The position numbers and the translations under genes were made by a program. A model generated the notes under the pieces. The model had not been told where the DNA came from. It worked only from the letters and a program-made list of their open reading frames with translations, and did not search any database. Source: an uncultured bacterium (GTDB lineage: Bacteria > Bacillota_I > Bacilli_A > RFN20 > CAG-826). From it: a stretch of 39,494 bases of DNA. Location of the stretch: positions 1 through 39,494 of the forward strand of contig CASEVI010000004.1 of the NCBI GenBank assembly GCA_949291375.1. Reading direction: 5' to 3'. Positions within the stretch are counted from its first letter, which is position 1. Each line of letters begins with the position of its first letter. Below, piece after piece: positions 10,650 to 18,226 of this stretch.

Positions 10650-11908
10650 CATTTTTAATAGAATTTTTGGGATGTAAAGTAAATAGTTATGAAGTTGAAT
10701 GTATAGCCAATGAATTAGAGAATAACGGCTATAAACTTTTTGATGAAAAAGAAATTGAAGAACCAACAATTATTATTATCAATACTTGCGCAGTAACACA
10801 TACCTCAGTTATTAAAGATAAGAAAATGATACGTCATTATAAAAATAAATATCCACATTCTATCTTAATAGTTATGGGATGTTATGCTTCTTTTGATGCT
10901 GACTATATATCGACAGTTTTAGGAGCTGATATAGTTATTGGAACTCAAAATAGGAATCGATTAATTGAACTTATTAATGACTATAAAAATACTAAAAAGC
11001 CACTAATTATTAAAAATGATAATAATTGGAAATATGAAGAGATTGAATTGGACCATTTTTTATTTAATACAAGAGCTTATGTAAAAATTCAAGATGGGTG
11101 CAATAATTTTTGTTCTTATTGCTTAATTCCTTATGTAAGAGGTAGGTCCAGGAGTAGAAAAAAAGAAGATATTTCTAAAGAAATAGCTCGTTTAATAGCT
11201 CATGGGTATAAAGAAATTGTTCTTACTGGAATTGATATGTCTTCATATGGATTCGATTTGTATGATGATTTTAATTTTAGTGATCTTTTAGAATATATTT
11301 TAATCAATAATAAAGATTTATATCGTTTAAGAATTTCAAGCATAGAGGAAAGTAATATTGATGATAAATTTTTATATTTATTAAAAAAATATGGTAATAT
11401 TGCTAATCATTTACATATACCATTACAAAGCGGTAGTAAAAAAATTGTCGAAAGAATGAATCGCAAATATAATCTTAATGAATTTAAAGAAAAGATTAAA
11501 AAAATTCGAGAAATTCGTCCTGATATTGCTATTTCAACAGATATAATTGTAGGTTTCCCAGGAGAAACTGAAGAAGATTTTTTAGAAACTTTTGAGAACG
11601 CAAAAGAAATTCAGTTTTCAAAAATTCATGTTTTTCCTTTTTCACCTAGAAAAGGAACATTAGCTGAAAAAATGCCGGAACAAATTGATGGAAACATAAA
11701 AAAAGAACGTGTAAATCGCTTAATAGAATTATCTACAATTCTTGAAAAAGAGTATGAGAAACAATTTATAGGTAAAAAAATGGAATTTTTATTCGAAACT
11801 GGGGAGAATAATATTTATAAAGGACATTCTTCAAATTTCTTAGAAATTAATATTGAATCAAAAGAGAATATCAATGGAAAAATTCTCGAATATATCTATA
11901 AAAATTAA
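10628..11908 (+). CDS. mtaB: tRNA t6A37 methylthiotransferase MtaB
   Basis: Radical-SAM methylthiotransferase that makes ms2t6A37 in tRNA decoding ANN codons. The N-terminal domain has LGCKVNSYEVE, INTCAVT and VMGCYAS, whose three Cys bind the auxiliary cluster. The radical-SAM core has DGCNNFCSYCLIPYVRGRSR, then LTGIDMSSYG, HIPLQSG and DIIVGFPGETEEDF. A short TRAM-like C-terminal region ends at the stop. The LGCKVN/INTCAVT wording fits MtaB rather than MiaB or RimO. Start is ATG 10628 or 10634; neither has a strong ribosome site, and the gene overlaps its neighbour. Confidence 0.93.
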   Translation: MQMEKNLTFLIEFLGCKVNSYEVECIANELENNGYKLFDEKEIEEPTIIIINTCAVTHTSVIKDKKMIRHYKNKYPHSILIVMGCYASFDADYISTVLGADIVIGTQNRNRLIELINDYKNTKKPLIIKNDNNWKYEEIELDHFLFNTRAYVKIQDGCNNFCSYCLIPYVRGRSRSRKKEDISKEIARLIAHGYKEIVLTGIDMSSYGFDLYDDFNFSDLLEYILINNKDLYRLRISSIEESNIDDKFLYLLKKYGNIANHLHIPLQSGSKKIVERMNRKYNLNEFKEKIKKIREIRPDIAISTDIIVGFPGETEEDFLETFENAKEIQFSKIHVFPFSPRKGTLAEKMPEQIDGNIKKERVNRLIELSTILEKEYEKQFIGKKMEFLFETGENNIYKGHSSNFLEINIESKENINGKILEYIYKN

Positions 11909-11933
11909 TTTTTACACTGTCAAAGAAAATTTG

Positions 11934-11961
11934 TTGATTTTTTACTAAATTTCTCTATAAT
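11934..11961 (+). promoter_or_regulatory. Promoter of rpmF
   Basis: TATAAT at 11956-11961 with TTGATT at 11934-11939, spacer 16. GGAGG at 11974-11978 then precedes the rpmF ATG. It gives rpmF its own transcription unit. Confidence 0.65.
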
Positions 11962-11988
11962 TATTTTGAATTTGGAGGAATATTATTT

Positions 11989-12174
11989 ATGGCAGTACCT
12001 GCAAGAAGAACTAGTAAAACAGCTAAAAGAATGAGAAGATCTCATTTCAAATTAAGTGTAAATGGTGTTAGTGTTTGTTCACATTGTGGCGCAATCTGCA
12101 AACCACATACAGTTTGTAAAAATTGCGGCTATTACGATGGCAAACAAATTATCAAAGTTAAAGGTTCAAAATAA
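11989..12174 (+). CDS. rpmF: 50S ribosomal protein L32
   Basis: 61-residue ribosomal protein of the large subunit. It starts [19 protein letters not shown], typical of L32, and keeps the zinc-binding form with CSHCG and CKNCG followed by YYDGKQII. It has its own promoter, a strong GGAGG ribosome site and an adjacent terminator. It usually sits beside plsX or yceD in other Bacillota, so its location alone in this region is different. Confidence 0.98.
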   Translation: MAVPARRTSKTAKRMRRSHFKLSVNGVSVCSHCGAICKPHTVCKNCGYYDGKQIIKVKGSK

Positions 12175-12196
12175 GGCTCGAATTGAGTCTTTTTTT
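12173..12196 (+). terminator. Intrinsic terminator of rpmF
   Basis: AAGGCTC (12173-12179), loop GAATT, GAGTCTT (12185-12191), then a T-run to 12196. The stem has one G-T pair and begins within the rpmF stop codon. Confidence 0.75.
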
Positions 12197-12217
12197 ATAT
12201 AAATTACTGTTTAATTT

Positions 12218-12226
12218 TGCTAAAAT
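12218..12226 (+). promoter_or_regulatory. Extended -10 promoter of deoC
   Basis: TGCTAAAAT at 12218-12226 is an extended -10 box (TG, one base, TAAAAT). No convincing -35 is visible. AGGAGAG at 12241-12247 is the deoC ribosome site. Confidence 0.5.
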
Positions 12227-12251
12227 AATTACGTAATTTAGGAGAGAATTT

Positions 12252-12893
12252 ATGGAATATAATAAATTAATTGATCATACATTATTAAAAGCCGATGCAA
12301 CAGAAGAAGAGATTGTTAAACTTTGCAAAGAAGCAAAAGAATATAATTTTATGTCTGTTTGTGTTAATCCATGTTATATTGAAGTTGCTAAAAGAGAATT
12401 AGCTGGAAGCGATGTAAAAGTTTGCGTTGTTACTGGATTTCCATTAGGTGCTTCAAGACCTGAAGTTAAAGCATTTGAAAGTAAAGATGCTGTTGAACAT
12501 GGTGCTGATGAAGTTGATGTTGTAATCAATATTGGAGCTTTAAGAGACCATAAAGACGAATACGTCTTAAATGAATTAAAAATGGTTCGCAATGCAATAC
12601 CTAATAATATTTTAAAAGTCATTATTGAATGCTGTTTATTAAATGAAGAAGAAATTGTAAGAGCTTCAAAAATAGTTAAAGAGTCCGGCGCTGACTTTGT
12701 TAAAACTTCAACAGGTTTTTCTAAGTGGGGGGCTAAATTAGAAGATGTTGCTTTAATGAGAAAAACTGTTGGTCCAGAAATGGGTGTTAAAGCAGCAGGA
12801 GGAGTTAAAACTCACGAAGATATGATTAAATTCGTTGAGGCTGGTGCTACACGTATTGGAACTAGCAACGGAGTTGCTTTGATGAAGAAATAA
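12252..12893 (+). CDS. deoC: Deoxyribose-phosphate aldolase
   Basis: Class I aldolase that cleaves 2-deoxyribose 5-phosphate to glyceraldehyde 3-phosphate and acetaldehyde, used in deoxynucleoside salvage. TIM-barrel motifs: LIDHTLLK, VCVNPCYI, VVTGFPLGA, ADEVDVVINIGAL, the Schiff-base region ADFVKTSTGF, and VKAAGGVKT. 213 residues is normal. It has its own promoter-like element and ribosome site. Cytidine deaminase lies further along, but no deoxynucleoside phosphorylase is seen nearby. Confidence 0.97.
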   Translation: MEYNKLIDHTLLKADATEEEIVKLCKEAKEYNFMSVCVNPCYIEVAKRELAGSDVKVCVVTGFPLGASRPEVKAFESKDAVEHGADEVDVVINIGALRDHKDEYVLNELKMVRNAIPNNILKVIIECCLLNEEEIVRASKIVKESGADFVKTSTGFSKWGAKLEDVALMRKTVGPEMGVKAAGGVKTHEDMIKFVEAGATRIGTSNGVALMKK

Positions 12894-12905
12894 TGCTTAA
12901 ATTTA

Positions 12906-12934
12906 TTGCTTTTTATATAATTTTTTAGTATATT
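12906..12934 (+). promoter_or_regulatory. Promoter of rpsU
   Basis: TATATT at 12929-12934 with TTGCTT at 12906-12911, spacer 17, followed by the strong ribosome site AAAGGAGGTG at 12949-12958. Confidence 0.6.
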
Positions 12935-12964
12935 ATTTGAGCATGTCAAAGGAGGTGAAGGTAA

Positions 12965-13138
12965 ATGTCAAAAGTCGTCGTTAGAGAAGGTGAAACTTTA
13001 GATGAAGCTTTAAGAAGATTCAAAAGACAAGTTAATAAAGCTGGAACCATCCAAGAATGTCGTAGAAGAGAATGCTTTTTAAAAAAATCTTTAAAAAGAA
13101 AATTAAAGAGCGAAAATGCTAGAAAAAAATATAGATAA
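12965..13138 (+). CDS. rpsU: 30S ribosomal protein S21
   Basis: 57-residue small-subunit protein involved in initiation. The product begins [20 protein letters not shown] and contains [12 protein letters not shown] with a Lys/Arg-rich C-terminus, all typical of S21. It has a near-ideal Shine-Dalgarno (AAAGGAGGTG), its own promoter and a terminator right after the stop. In Bacillus rpsU also lies in this gene neighbourhood, downstream of mtaB. Confidence 0.97.
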   Translation: MSKVVVREGETLDEALRRFKRQVNKAGTIQECRRRECFLKKSLKRKLKSENARKKYR

Positions 13139-13143
13139 GATAA

Positions 13144-13169
13144 GTCCTCATTAAATTGAGGATTTTTTT
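13144..13169 (+). terminator. Intrinsic terminator of rpsU
   Basis: TCCTCA (13145-13150), loop TTAAAT, TGAGGA (13157-13162), then a run of seven T. It begins six bases after the rpsU stop codon. Confidence 0.85.
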
Positions 13170-13230
13170 ATAAAAAAATGGCATAAATTTTTTAAATTTA
13201 ACCTTCTTGTATATAGAAGGAGAAAAATTT

Positions 13231-14424
13231 ATGAGTTATTTTATTAGACAAATTGGTGAAAAGGATTGTGCTATTACTTCTTTAAAGATTTTATTAGCGA
13301 ATATTTATAAGAGGAAGGATTTTCTTTTTTATCCTCAAGCGAGTATAAATGAAGCTTTATCTTTAAAAGACGTTATTAAAATTGCAAAAAATGAAGGTGT
13401 TAGTTTAAGTGCTTATCGTCTTAATAACAAAGAAGATATTAAAGGATTAAAACATAAAAAATGTTTAATAGTCATTAAAAGGAGAAATGTTTTACATCTT
13501 GTTTATTTAAAAAATGTTAAAAAAAGAGGGGTAGTGATTTTAGATCCTAAAATTGGTAAAGTTTTTTTAAAATATTCTGATTTTTTTGATGTTTGGAATG
13601 GCGAAGTATTAGAAGTTATTAAAGTTAAAGGGAGTTTGTTTACTTTTAAAAAAGAAAGGATTATACCTCTTTTTAAAGAAATTTTAATGATATTTTTACA
13701 GATTTTTACTTATTCTTTATTTTTATGCGGATTATATTTTATAAATAGTACCGTAGATTTTTTAGTACCATTAATTTTATTTATTTCTTTTATTTTTTCA
13801 TTGTTTATTTTCAATTATTTATTGATAAACTTTATGAAAAAAATCGATAATAATTTATTTAAAGGAATTTATCGAAGTGAAGGGAATTTAAAAGATAAAT
13901 ATATTAAAATTACGAAATTAAAAACTTTATTATTTACTTCCCCTTTAGAGCTAATTTCTTCAATATTATTAATAATTTTTGCTTTAGTAATTTTAGGCGT
14001 TAATAGTTATATAAGTTTGATTATTGCTTTTTTTGTATTATTTGTTCAGCTTTTATTTAAACTTATTTGTTCATCGTATTTAGATTATAAGAAAAAATAT
14101 ATTGAAAATTGTGAAAATAATTTATTTTTAAGTGAAAATGAAGAAAATGCTTTAGGGAATTTTAAAATTTTAAATGACGAAGTTTATAAATTTATATCAT
14201 TAAATAATTTAAAAAAATATATTTTACTATTAATAATTATTATTACTTGCTTATTTTTATGTTCTTTTGAAAAAGAAATCTCATTAAATTATTTATTATT
14301 TCATGTTTTCGCATTTTATTATATTTCTACAAATTTTGATAAAGTTTTAGATTTTAATAAAAATAATGAAGAGTTGAATTATTTAAAGTCAACTTATTAT
14401 TATTATTATTCGAAATCTTGTTAA
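13231..14424 (+). CDS. C39 peptidase fused to six membrane segments, no ATPase domain
   Basis: 397 residues. The N-terminal ~125 residues form a C39 (double-glycine leader) peptidase. Gln7 and Cys13 (RQIGEKDC) give the oxyanion and nucleophile positions, His89 (VLHLVYL) and Asp105 (ILDPKIG) complete the triad, and DVWNGEVLEV resembles the usual end of the domain. About six hydrophobic helices follow (roughly 143-162, 170-192, 236-256, 258-278, 335-351, 356-374), as in the transmembrane part of bacteriocin ABC exporters. The ATP-binding domain is entirely absent, and no Walker or LSGGQ motif occurs. AGAAGGAG at 13215-13222 sets ATG 13231. No double-glycine peptide gene was seen nearby. It may be an intramembrane-anchored processing enzyme or a half exporter needing a separate ATPase. 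Confidence 0.75.
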   Translation: MSYFIRQIGEKDCAITSLKILLANIYKRKDFLFYPQASINEALSLKDVIKIAKNEGVSLSAYRLNNKEDIKGLKHKKCLIVIKRRNVLHLVYLKNVKKRGVVILDPKIGKVFLKYSDFFDVWNGEVLEVIKVKGSLFTFKKERIIPLFKEILMIFLQIFTYSLFLCGLYFINSTVDFLVPLILFISFIFSLFIFNYLLINFMKKIDNNLFKGIYRSEGNLKDKYIKITKLKTLLFTSPLELISSILLIIFALVILGVNSYISLIIAFFVLFVQLLFKLICSSYLDYKKKYIENCENNLFLSENEENALGNFKILNDEVYKFISLNNLKKYILLLIIIITCLFLCSFEKEISLNYLLFHVFAFYYISTNFDKVLDFNKNNEELNYLKSTYYYYYSKSC

Positions 14425-14449
14425 GAATATAATAGATTTTTGTTATAAT
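14421..14449 (+). promoter_or_regulatory. Leaderless-type extended -10 promoter of ybeY
   Basis: TG at 14441-14442, one base, then perfect TATAAT at 14444-14449. TTAAGA at 14421-14426 can serve as -35 with a 17-base spacer. Only 9 bases separate the -10 from the ybeY ATG, and there is no Shine-Dalgarno. Transcription should begin 2-3 bases before the start codon. Confidence 0.75.
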
Positions 14450-14458
14450 ATTAAAGTT

Positions 14459-14926
14459 ATGGAACTTTATATTAATAACACTTTAGATATTGATTTAATT
14501 GATTATGAGCCTATTTTTACTAGACTTGCTAAGAAAACTCTTAAAAATTTATCTTTGAATGATAATATTATTTGTTCAGTAACTTTTGTTGATGTTGATA
14601 CTATTCATAAAATGAATAAAGAATATCGTAATATTGATCGACCAACCGATGTTATTTCTTTTGCTTTTTTAGATGATAAAAAGGAAATTATTAAAGGTGA
14701 TGTTCCTTTAGATATTGGTGAAATGTATATTTGCTATCAAGTAGCTGATGAAAACAGAAAGAATTACAATAATTCGATTGAAAGAGAGATATGTTTCCTC
14801 TTTGTACATGGTCTTTTGCATCTTTTAGGGTATGATCATATAAAAAAAGAAGACGAAGAAATAATGTTTAAATTACAAGATGAGATTTTAGAAGGAGAAG
14901 ATTTATGGACAAAAAAGAACTTGTAA
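14459..14926 (+). CDS. ybeY: Endoribonuclease YbeY
   Basis: Zinc-dependent single-strand endoribonuclease for 16S rRNA 3'-end maturation and ribosome quality control. The signature HGLLHLLGYDH carries the three His metal ligands, preceded by ERE(I/C) helix residues. RPTDVISFAF and DIGEMYIC are also family blocks. 155 residues is normal. The extended -10 box ends 9 bases before the ATG, so the mRNA is probably leaderless. It overlaps cdd by 22 bases. phoH and dgkA, usual neighbours in Bacillus, are missing. Confidence 0.96.
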   Translation: MELYINNTLDIDLIDYEPIFTRLAKKTLKNLSLNDNIICSVTFVDVDTIHKMNKEYRNIDRPTDVISFAFLDDKKEIIKGDVPLDIGEMYICYQVADENRKNYNNSIEREICFLFVHGLLHLLGYDHIKKEDEEIMFKLQDEILEGEDLWTKKNL

Positions 14927-15303
14927 AAGAAGCTATAAAAGTTAGAAATAATGCTTTTGTACCATATTCGCACTTTAAAGTTGGTGCGGCTCTTTTAACA
15001 AAAGATGGAAAAGTTTTTGTTGGAGCAAATATGGAGTCTGCTTCTTATGGATTAACTTTATGTGCTGAAAGAAACTGTATCTTTGGCGCTTATGCCCACG
15101 GTGTTAGAAAAGATGATATTATAGCTTTTGCAGTTGTTGCAGATACTAATGGTCCGGTTTCTCCATGTGGAGCATGTCGACAAATAATTGCTGAATATAT
15201 TAATAGTAATACCCCTATTTATTTAGCTAATTTAAAGGGTGAAATTGCTGAATATAAAATAAGCGATTTAATACCTTATTTTTTTGATGGGAGTGAATTA
15301 TAA
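14905..15303 (+). CDS. cdd: Cytidine deaminase
   Basis: Hydrolytic deaminase converting cytidine and deoxycytidine to uridine and deoxyuridine in pyrimidine salvage. The zinc site reads CAERN and PCGACRQ, the three-cysteine version found in tetrameric enzymes, with Glu as proton carrier. YSHFKVGAAL and NMESASYGLTLC are substrate-side blocks. 132 residues is normal. AGAAGGAG lies just upstream of the ATG inside ybeY. The next gene, era, starts three bases after the stop. Confidence 0.97.
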   Translation: MDKKELVKEAIKVRNNAFVPYSHFKVGAALLTKDGKVFVGANMESASYGLTLCAERNCIFGAYAHGVRKDDIIAFAVVADTNGPVSPCGACRQIIAEYINSNTPIYLANLKGEIAEYKISDLIPYFFDGSEL

Positions 15304-15305
15304 AA

Positions 15306-16175
15306 ATGAAAAGTGGATTTGTGACGATTTTAGGACGTCCAAATGTTGGAAAATCTACCTTAATTAACACTATTATTGGGAAAAAGATTTCTATTATAAG
15401 CCCTAAGAGTCAAACAACAAGAGATGCGATTCAAGGTATTTATAATGATGATGATTCTCAGATTATTTTTGTAGATACTCCAGGAATTCATAAACCAAAA
15501 ACAGAACTTGAAAAAGAAATGGATAAAATCGCTTATTATAATGCTAAAAATAACGATTTAGTTTTATTGATGGTTGATGCTTCTAAAAGATTTTCTGATT
15601 CCGATCTTTTTATAAGTAAAAATGTTCGTTTTACAACGCCTGTTATTATTGTTTTTAGTAAAATAGATCTAACTAATGTTTTATTAATTAATGAATTAAA
15701 AGATAAATATAAAGAATTTTTCTCAGATTCAGAAATGATTGAAATTTCTTCTATTGAAAATTTTAATATAGATTTCTTAATCTCTAGAATTAAATCTTAT
15801 TTACCAGAAGGACCTCAATATTATGATATTAATACTATTACAAACCGTGATTTTACTTTTATGGTACAAGAAATAATTCGAGAAAAAACTTTACAGCTAT
15901 TAAAAGAAGAAGTTCCGCATTCTATTGCTGTTATTTGTGATGAAATATCTTTTTCCACTGGTAAAAATATTTTTGCTAAAATCATTGTTGAAAAAGAATC
16001 TCAAAAAGGCATCATTATAGGAAAAAGAGGTTCAATGATTAAAAGGATTGGTATTGAAGCCAGAAAGGATATCGAAAAACTTCTTGGCTTTCATATTAAT
16101 TTAGAACTTCTAGTTCAAGTAGTAGAAAATTGGAAGAATTCTAGTAGTTTTTTAGCAAAGTTAGGATATAAATAA
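15306..16175 (+). CDS. era: GTPase Era
   Basis: Ribosome-associated GTPase needed for 30S assembly, binding 16S rRNA through a C-terminal KH domain. G1 is GRPNVGKST (10-18), G3 is DTPGIH, and the KH region includes GIIIGKRGSMIKRIG. G4 reads SKID where NKxD is usual, so Asn is replaced by Ser at a guanine-contacting position. The gene has GGGAG at 15290-15294 as ribosome site, follows cdd by three bases and precedes recO by six. 289 residues is a normal length. Confidence 0.97.
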   Translation: MKSGFVTILGRPNVGKSTLINTIIGKKISIISPKSQTTRDAIQGIYNDDDSQIIFVDTPGIHKPKTELEKEMDKIAYYNAKNNDLVLLMVDASKRFSDSDLFISKNVRFTTPVIIVFSKIDLTNVLLINELKDKYKEFFSDSEMIEISSIENFNIDFLISRIKSYLPEGPQYYDINTITNRDFTFMVQEIIREKTLQLLKEEVPHSIAVICDEISFSTGKNIFAKIIVEKESQKGIIIGKRGSMIKRIGIEARKDIEKLLGFHINLELLVQVVENWKNSSSFLAKLGYK

Positions 16176-16180
16176 AATCA

Positions 16181-16774
16181 ATGGAAACCATCAACGGAAT
16201 TATTATTTCAATAAACGAATATAAAGATAATGAATTTATTTTTTCTATTTTGACTAAAGAAGCTTTATATTCTGCTTCTATAACTAAAAATAAAAGAAAA
16301 GAAAATAATTCGTTAAATTTATTTGCTGATGGCGAATTTGTTATATATAAAGGACCAACGAAATATTTTAAAATCAAAAGTTTTTACCCTAAAAAAATAC
16401 TAATAAATGTGTATGAGTCTTTTGATAGACTTTTAGTTTTAGATTTTTTAAATGAGATATTAAGTAAAATAGATTATGAAACCATTATCATTTCGAAATT
16501 ATATGATTATTTAAATTTCACCTTAATAAATCTTGATAATTTGTCAATTGATTGCAATTTATTAACTTTATATTTTTTTTATAATCTTTTAATTTTGCTT
16601 GGTCTTGATCCAACATATACGAAATTATATAAAAAAGAAGATGTAGATTTGGAAAACATAGATGTAACTATAAAAATTGACAAAAAAGTATTTTTAGTTT
16701 TGTTTAGATTTTTTTCAAAAATTTTGCATGATTTTTTAGGTGTTTATCTTAATTCTTATTATAATTTTAAATAA
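16181..16774 (+). CDS. recO: Short RecO-like protein
   Basis: 197 residues in the classic recO position between era and glyS. The N-terminal OB-fold-like part (GIIISINEYKDNEFIFSILTKEALYSA) and a following helical region fit RecO, which loads RecA and anneals strands in RecF-pathway recombination. Typical RecO proteins are near 240-250 residues and many carry a four-Cys zinc site; here the C-terminal part is short and the cysteine pairs are absent. There is no Shine-Dalgarno, but TATAAA at 16167-16172 ends 8 bases before the ATG, so an internal leaderless start is possible. The assignment rests on position and the N-terminus. Confidence 0.7.
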   Translation: METINGIIISINEYKDNEFIFSILTKEALYSASITKNKRKENNSLNLFADGEFVIYKGPTKYFKIKSFYPKKILINVYESFDRLLVLDFLNEILSKIDYETIIISKLYDYLNFTLINLDNLSIDCNLLTLYFFYNLLILLGLDPTYTKLYKKEDVDLENIDVTIKIDKKVFLVLFRFFSKILHDFLGVYLNSYYNFK

Positions 16775-16806
16775 ATTTTCCTTATTTTTATTACTCTTAT
16801 AATACA

Positions 16807-16835
16807 TTGACAATAGTTTTTTTTATAAGTAAAAT
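16807..16835 (+). promoter_or_regulatory. Promoter of the glyS-dnaG-rpoD operon
   Basis: Perfect TTGACA at 16807-16812, 17-base spacer, TAAAAT at 16830-16835. The predicted start near 16842 leaves a leader of about 17 bases with GGAGA before the glyS ATG. That is too short for a T-box, although the first gene is a tRNA synthetase. Confidence 0.85.
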
Positions 16836-16858
16836 TCATTGATTTTTGGAGAAAAAAT

Positions 16859-18226
16859 ATGGAGAAAAGTTTTGAAAATATTGTTACACATTTGCAAACT
16901 ACTGGTTATGTATTTCAAGGAAGTCAAATTTATGGCGGACTTGCAAATACTTGGGATTATGGCCCATTAGGTAGTCAATTAAAAAAGAATTTAAAGGATT
17001 TATGGTGGAAAAAATTTGTTCAAGACTCTGATTTAAATGTCGGGATAGACTCTGCTATTTTAATGAATCCAAATGTTTGGGTTGCAACAGGTCATGTTCA
17101 AACTTTTAATGATCCTCAAATTGAATGTAAGAAATGTCATTCTAGATATAGGGCTGATCAACTTATTAGTGATCAATTTAAAGATGTTGATGTTGATGGT
17201 ATGAATTATGATGATTTAAATGAATTTATTAAAACTCATGATGTTAAATGTCCTTCTTGTGGTCAACATGATTTTACTGATATTAAAAAGTTTAATTTAA
17301 TGTTTAAAACTCATATGGGAGTCACTGAAGATAGTAGTGCAGAAGTTTATTTACGCCCTGAAACAGCGCAAGGTGTTTTTGTTAATTTTAAGAACGTTCA
17401 AAGAGTTACAAGAAAAAGATTACCTTTTGGTATCGCTAATACTGGTAAAGCATTTAGAAATGAAATTACTCCTGGAAATTTCACTTTCAGAACTAGAGAG
17501 TTTGAACAAATGGAACTTGAATTCTTCTGTCAACCAGGGACTGATTTGAAATGGTTTGATTATTGGAAGAAATATTGTATTGATTTTGTTGAAAGTTTAG
17601 GAATTGCTGCTAATAACCTTAGATACAGAGATCATGAACCTGAAGAGTTAGCTTTTTATTCCAGAGCTACTACAGATATTGAATATTTATTCCCATTTGG
17701 TTGGGGTGAAGTTTGGGGAATTGCTGATAGAACTGATTACGATTTAAAACGACACCAAGAATTTTCAAAAGAGAGTTTAGAATATTTTGATCCTGACACC
17801 AATTCAAAATATATTCCATATTGTATTGAACCATCATTAGGACTTGATAGATTATTCTTAATGGTCGTTTGCGATGCTTATGATGAAGAAAAATTAGAAA
17901 ACGGTGAAATAAGAAAAGTAATGCATTTAAATAAAAAAATTGCTCCAATTACTGCCGCAGTTTTACCATTAAGCAAACAATTAAGTGATAAAGCAAAAGA
18001 AGTATTCCACGCATTAAGAGAAGATTTTAATGTGTCTTTTGATGAAACAGGCAGCATTGGAAAAAGATATAGAAGAAACGATGAAATTGGTACTCCATTT
18101 TGCATTACTTATGATTTCAATACTCCAGAAACTAATAAAGTTACTGTTAGAGATAGAGATACAATGTCTCAAGATTTAGTTGATATTAATGATTTAAAGG
18201 ATTATTTAATTGGAAAACTTAAATAA
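16859..18226 (+). CDS. glyS: Glycyl-tRNA synthetase (single-chain, homodimeric type)
   Basis: Class II synthetase charging tRNA-Gly, the single-subunit eukaryote/archaea-like type also used by mollicutes and some Bacillota (often called glyQS). Motif 1 region QGSQIYGGLANTWDYGPLG, motif 2 FRNEITPGNFTFRTREFEQM, motif 3 PSLGLDRLFL. An inserted zinc site has CKKC and CPSC. The C-terminal anticodon-binding domain runs from about residue 360 (APITAAVLPLS). 455 residues is normal. It is the first gene of a unit with dnaG and rpoD, with the dnaG start overlapping its end by 17 bases. Confidence 0.98.
   Translation: MEKSFENIVTHLQTTGYVFQGSQIYGGLANTWDYGPLGSQLKKNLKDLWWKKFVQDSDLNVGIDSAILMNPNVWVATGHVQTFNDPQIECKKCHSRYRADQLISDQFKDVDVDGMNYDDLNEFIKTHDVKCPSCGQHDFTDIKKFNLMFKTHMGVTEDSSAEVYLRPETAQGVFVNFKNVQRVTRKRLPFGIANTGKAFRNEITPGNFTFRTREFEQMELEFFCQPGTDLKWFDYWKKYCIDFVESLGIAANNLRYRDHEPEELAFYSRATTDIEYLFPFGWGEVWGIADRTDYDLKRHQEFSKESLEYFDPDTNSKYIPYCIEPSLGLDRLFLMVVCDAYDEEKLENGEIRKVMHLNKKIAPITAAVLPLSKQLSDKAKEVFHALREDFNVSFDETGSIGKRYRRNDEIGTPFCITYDFNTPETNKVTVRDRDTMSQDLVDINDLKDYLIGKLK

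Noticed and set aside
16836..16858. Possible T-box leader before glyS
   Set aside because: The predicted leader is about 17 bases, far too short for a T-box.
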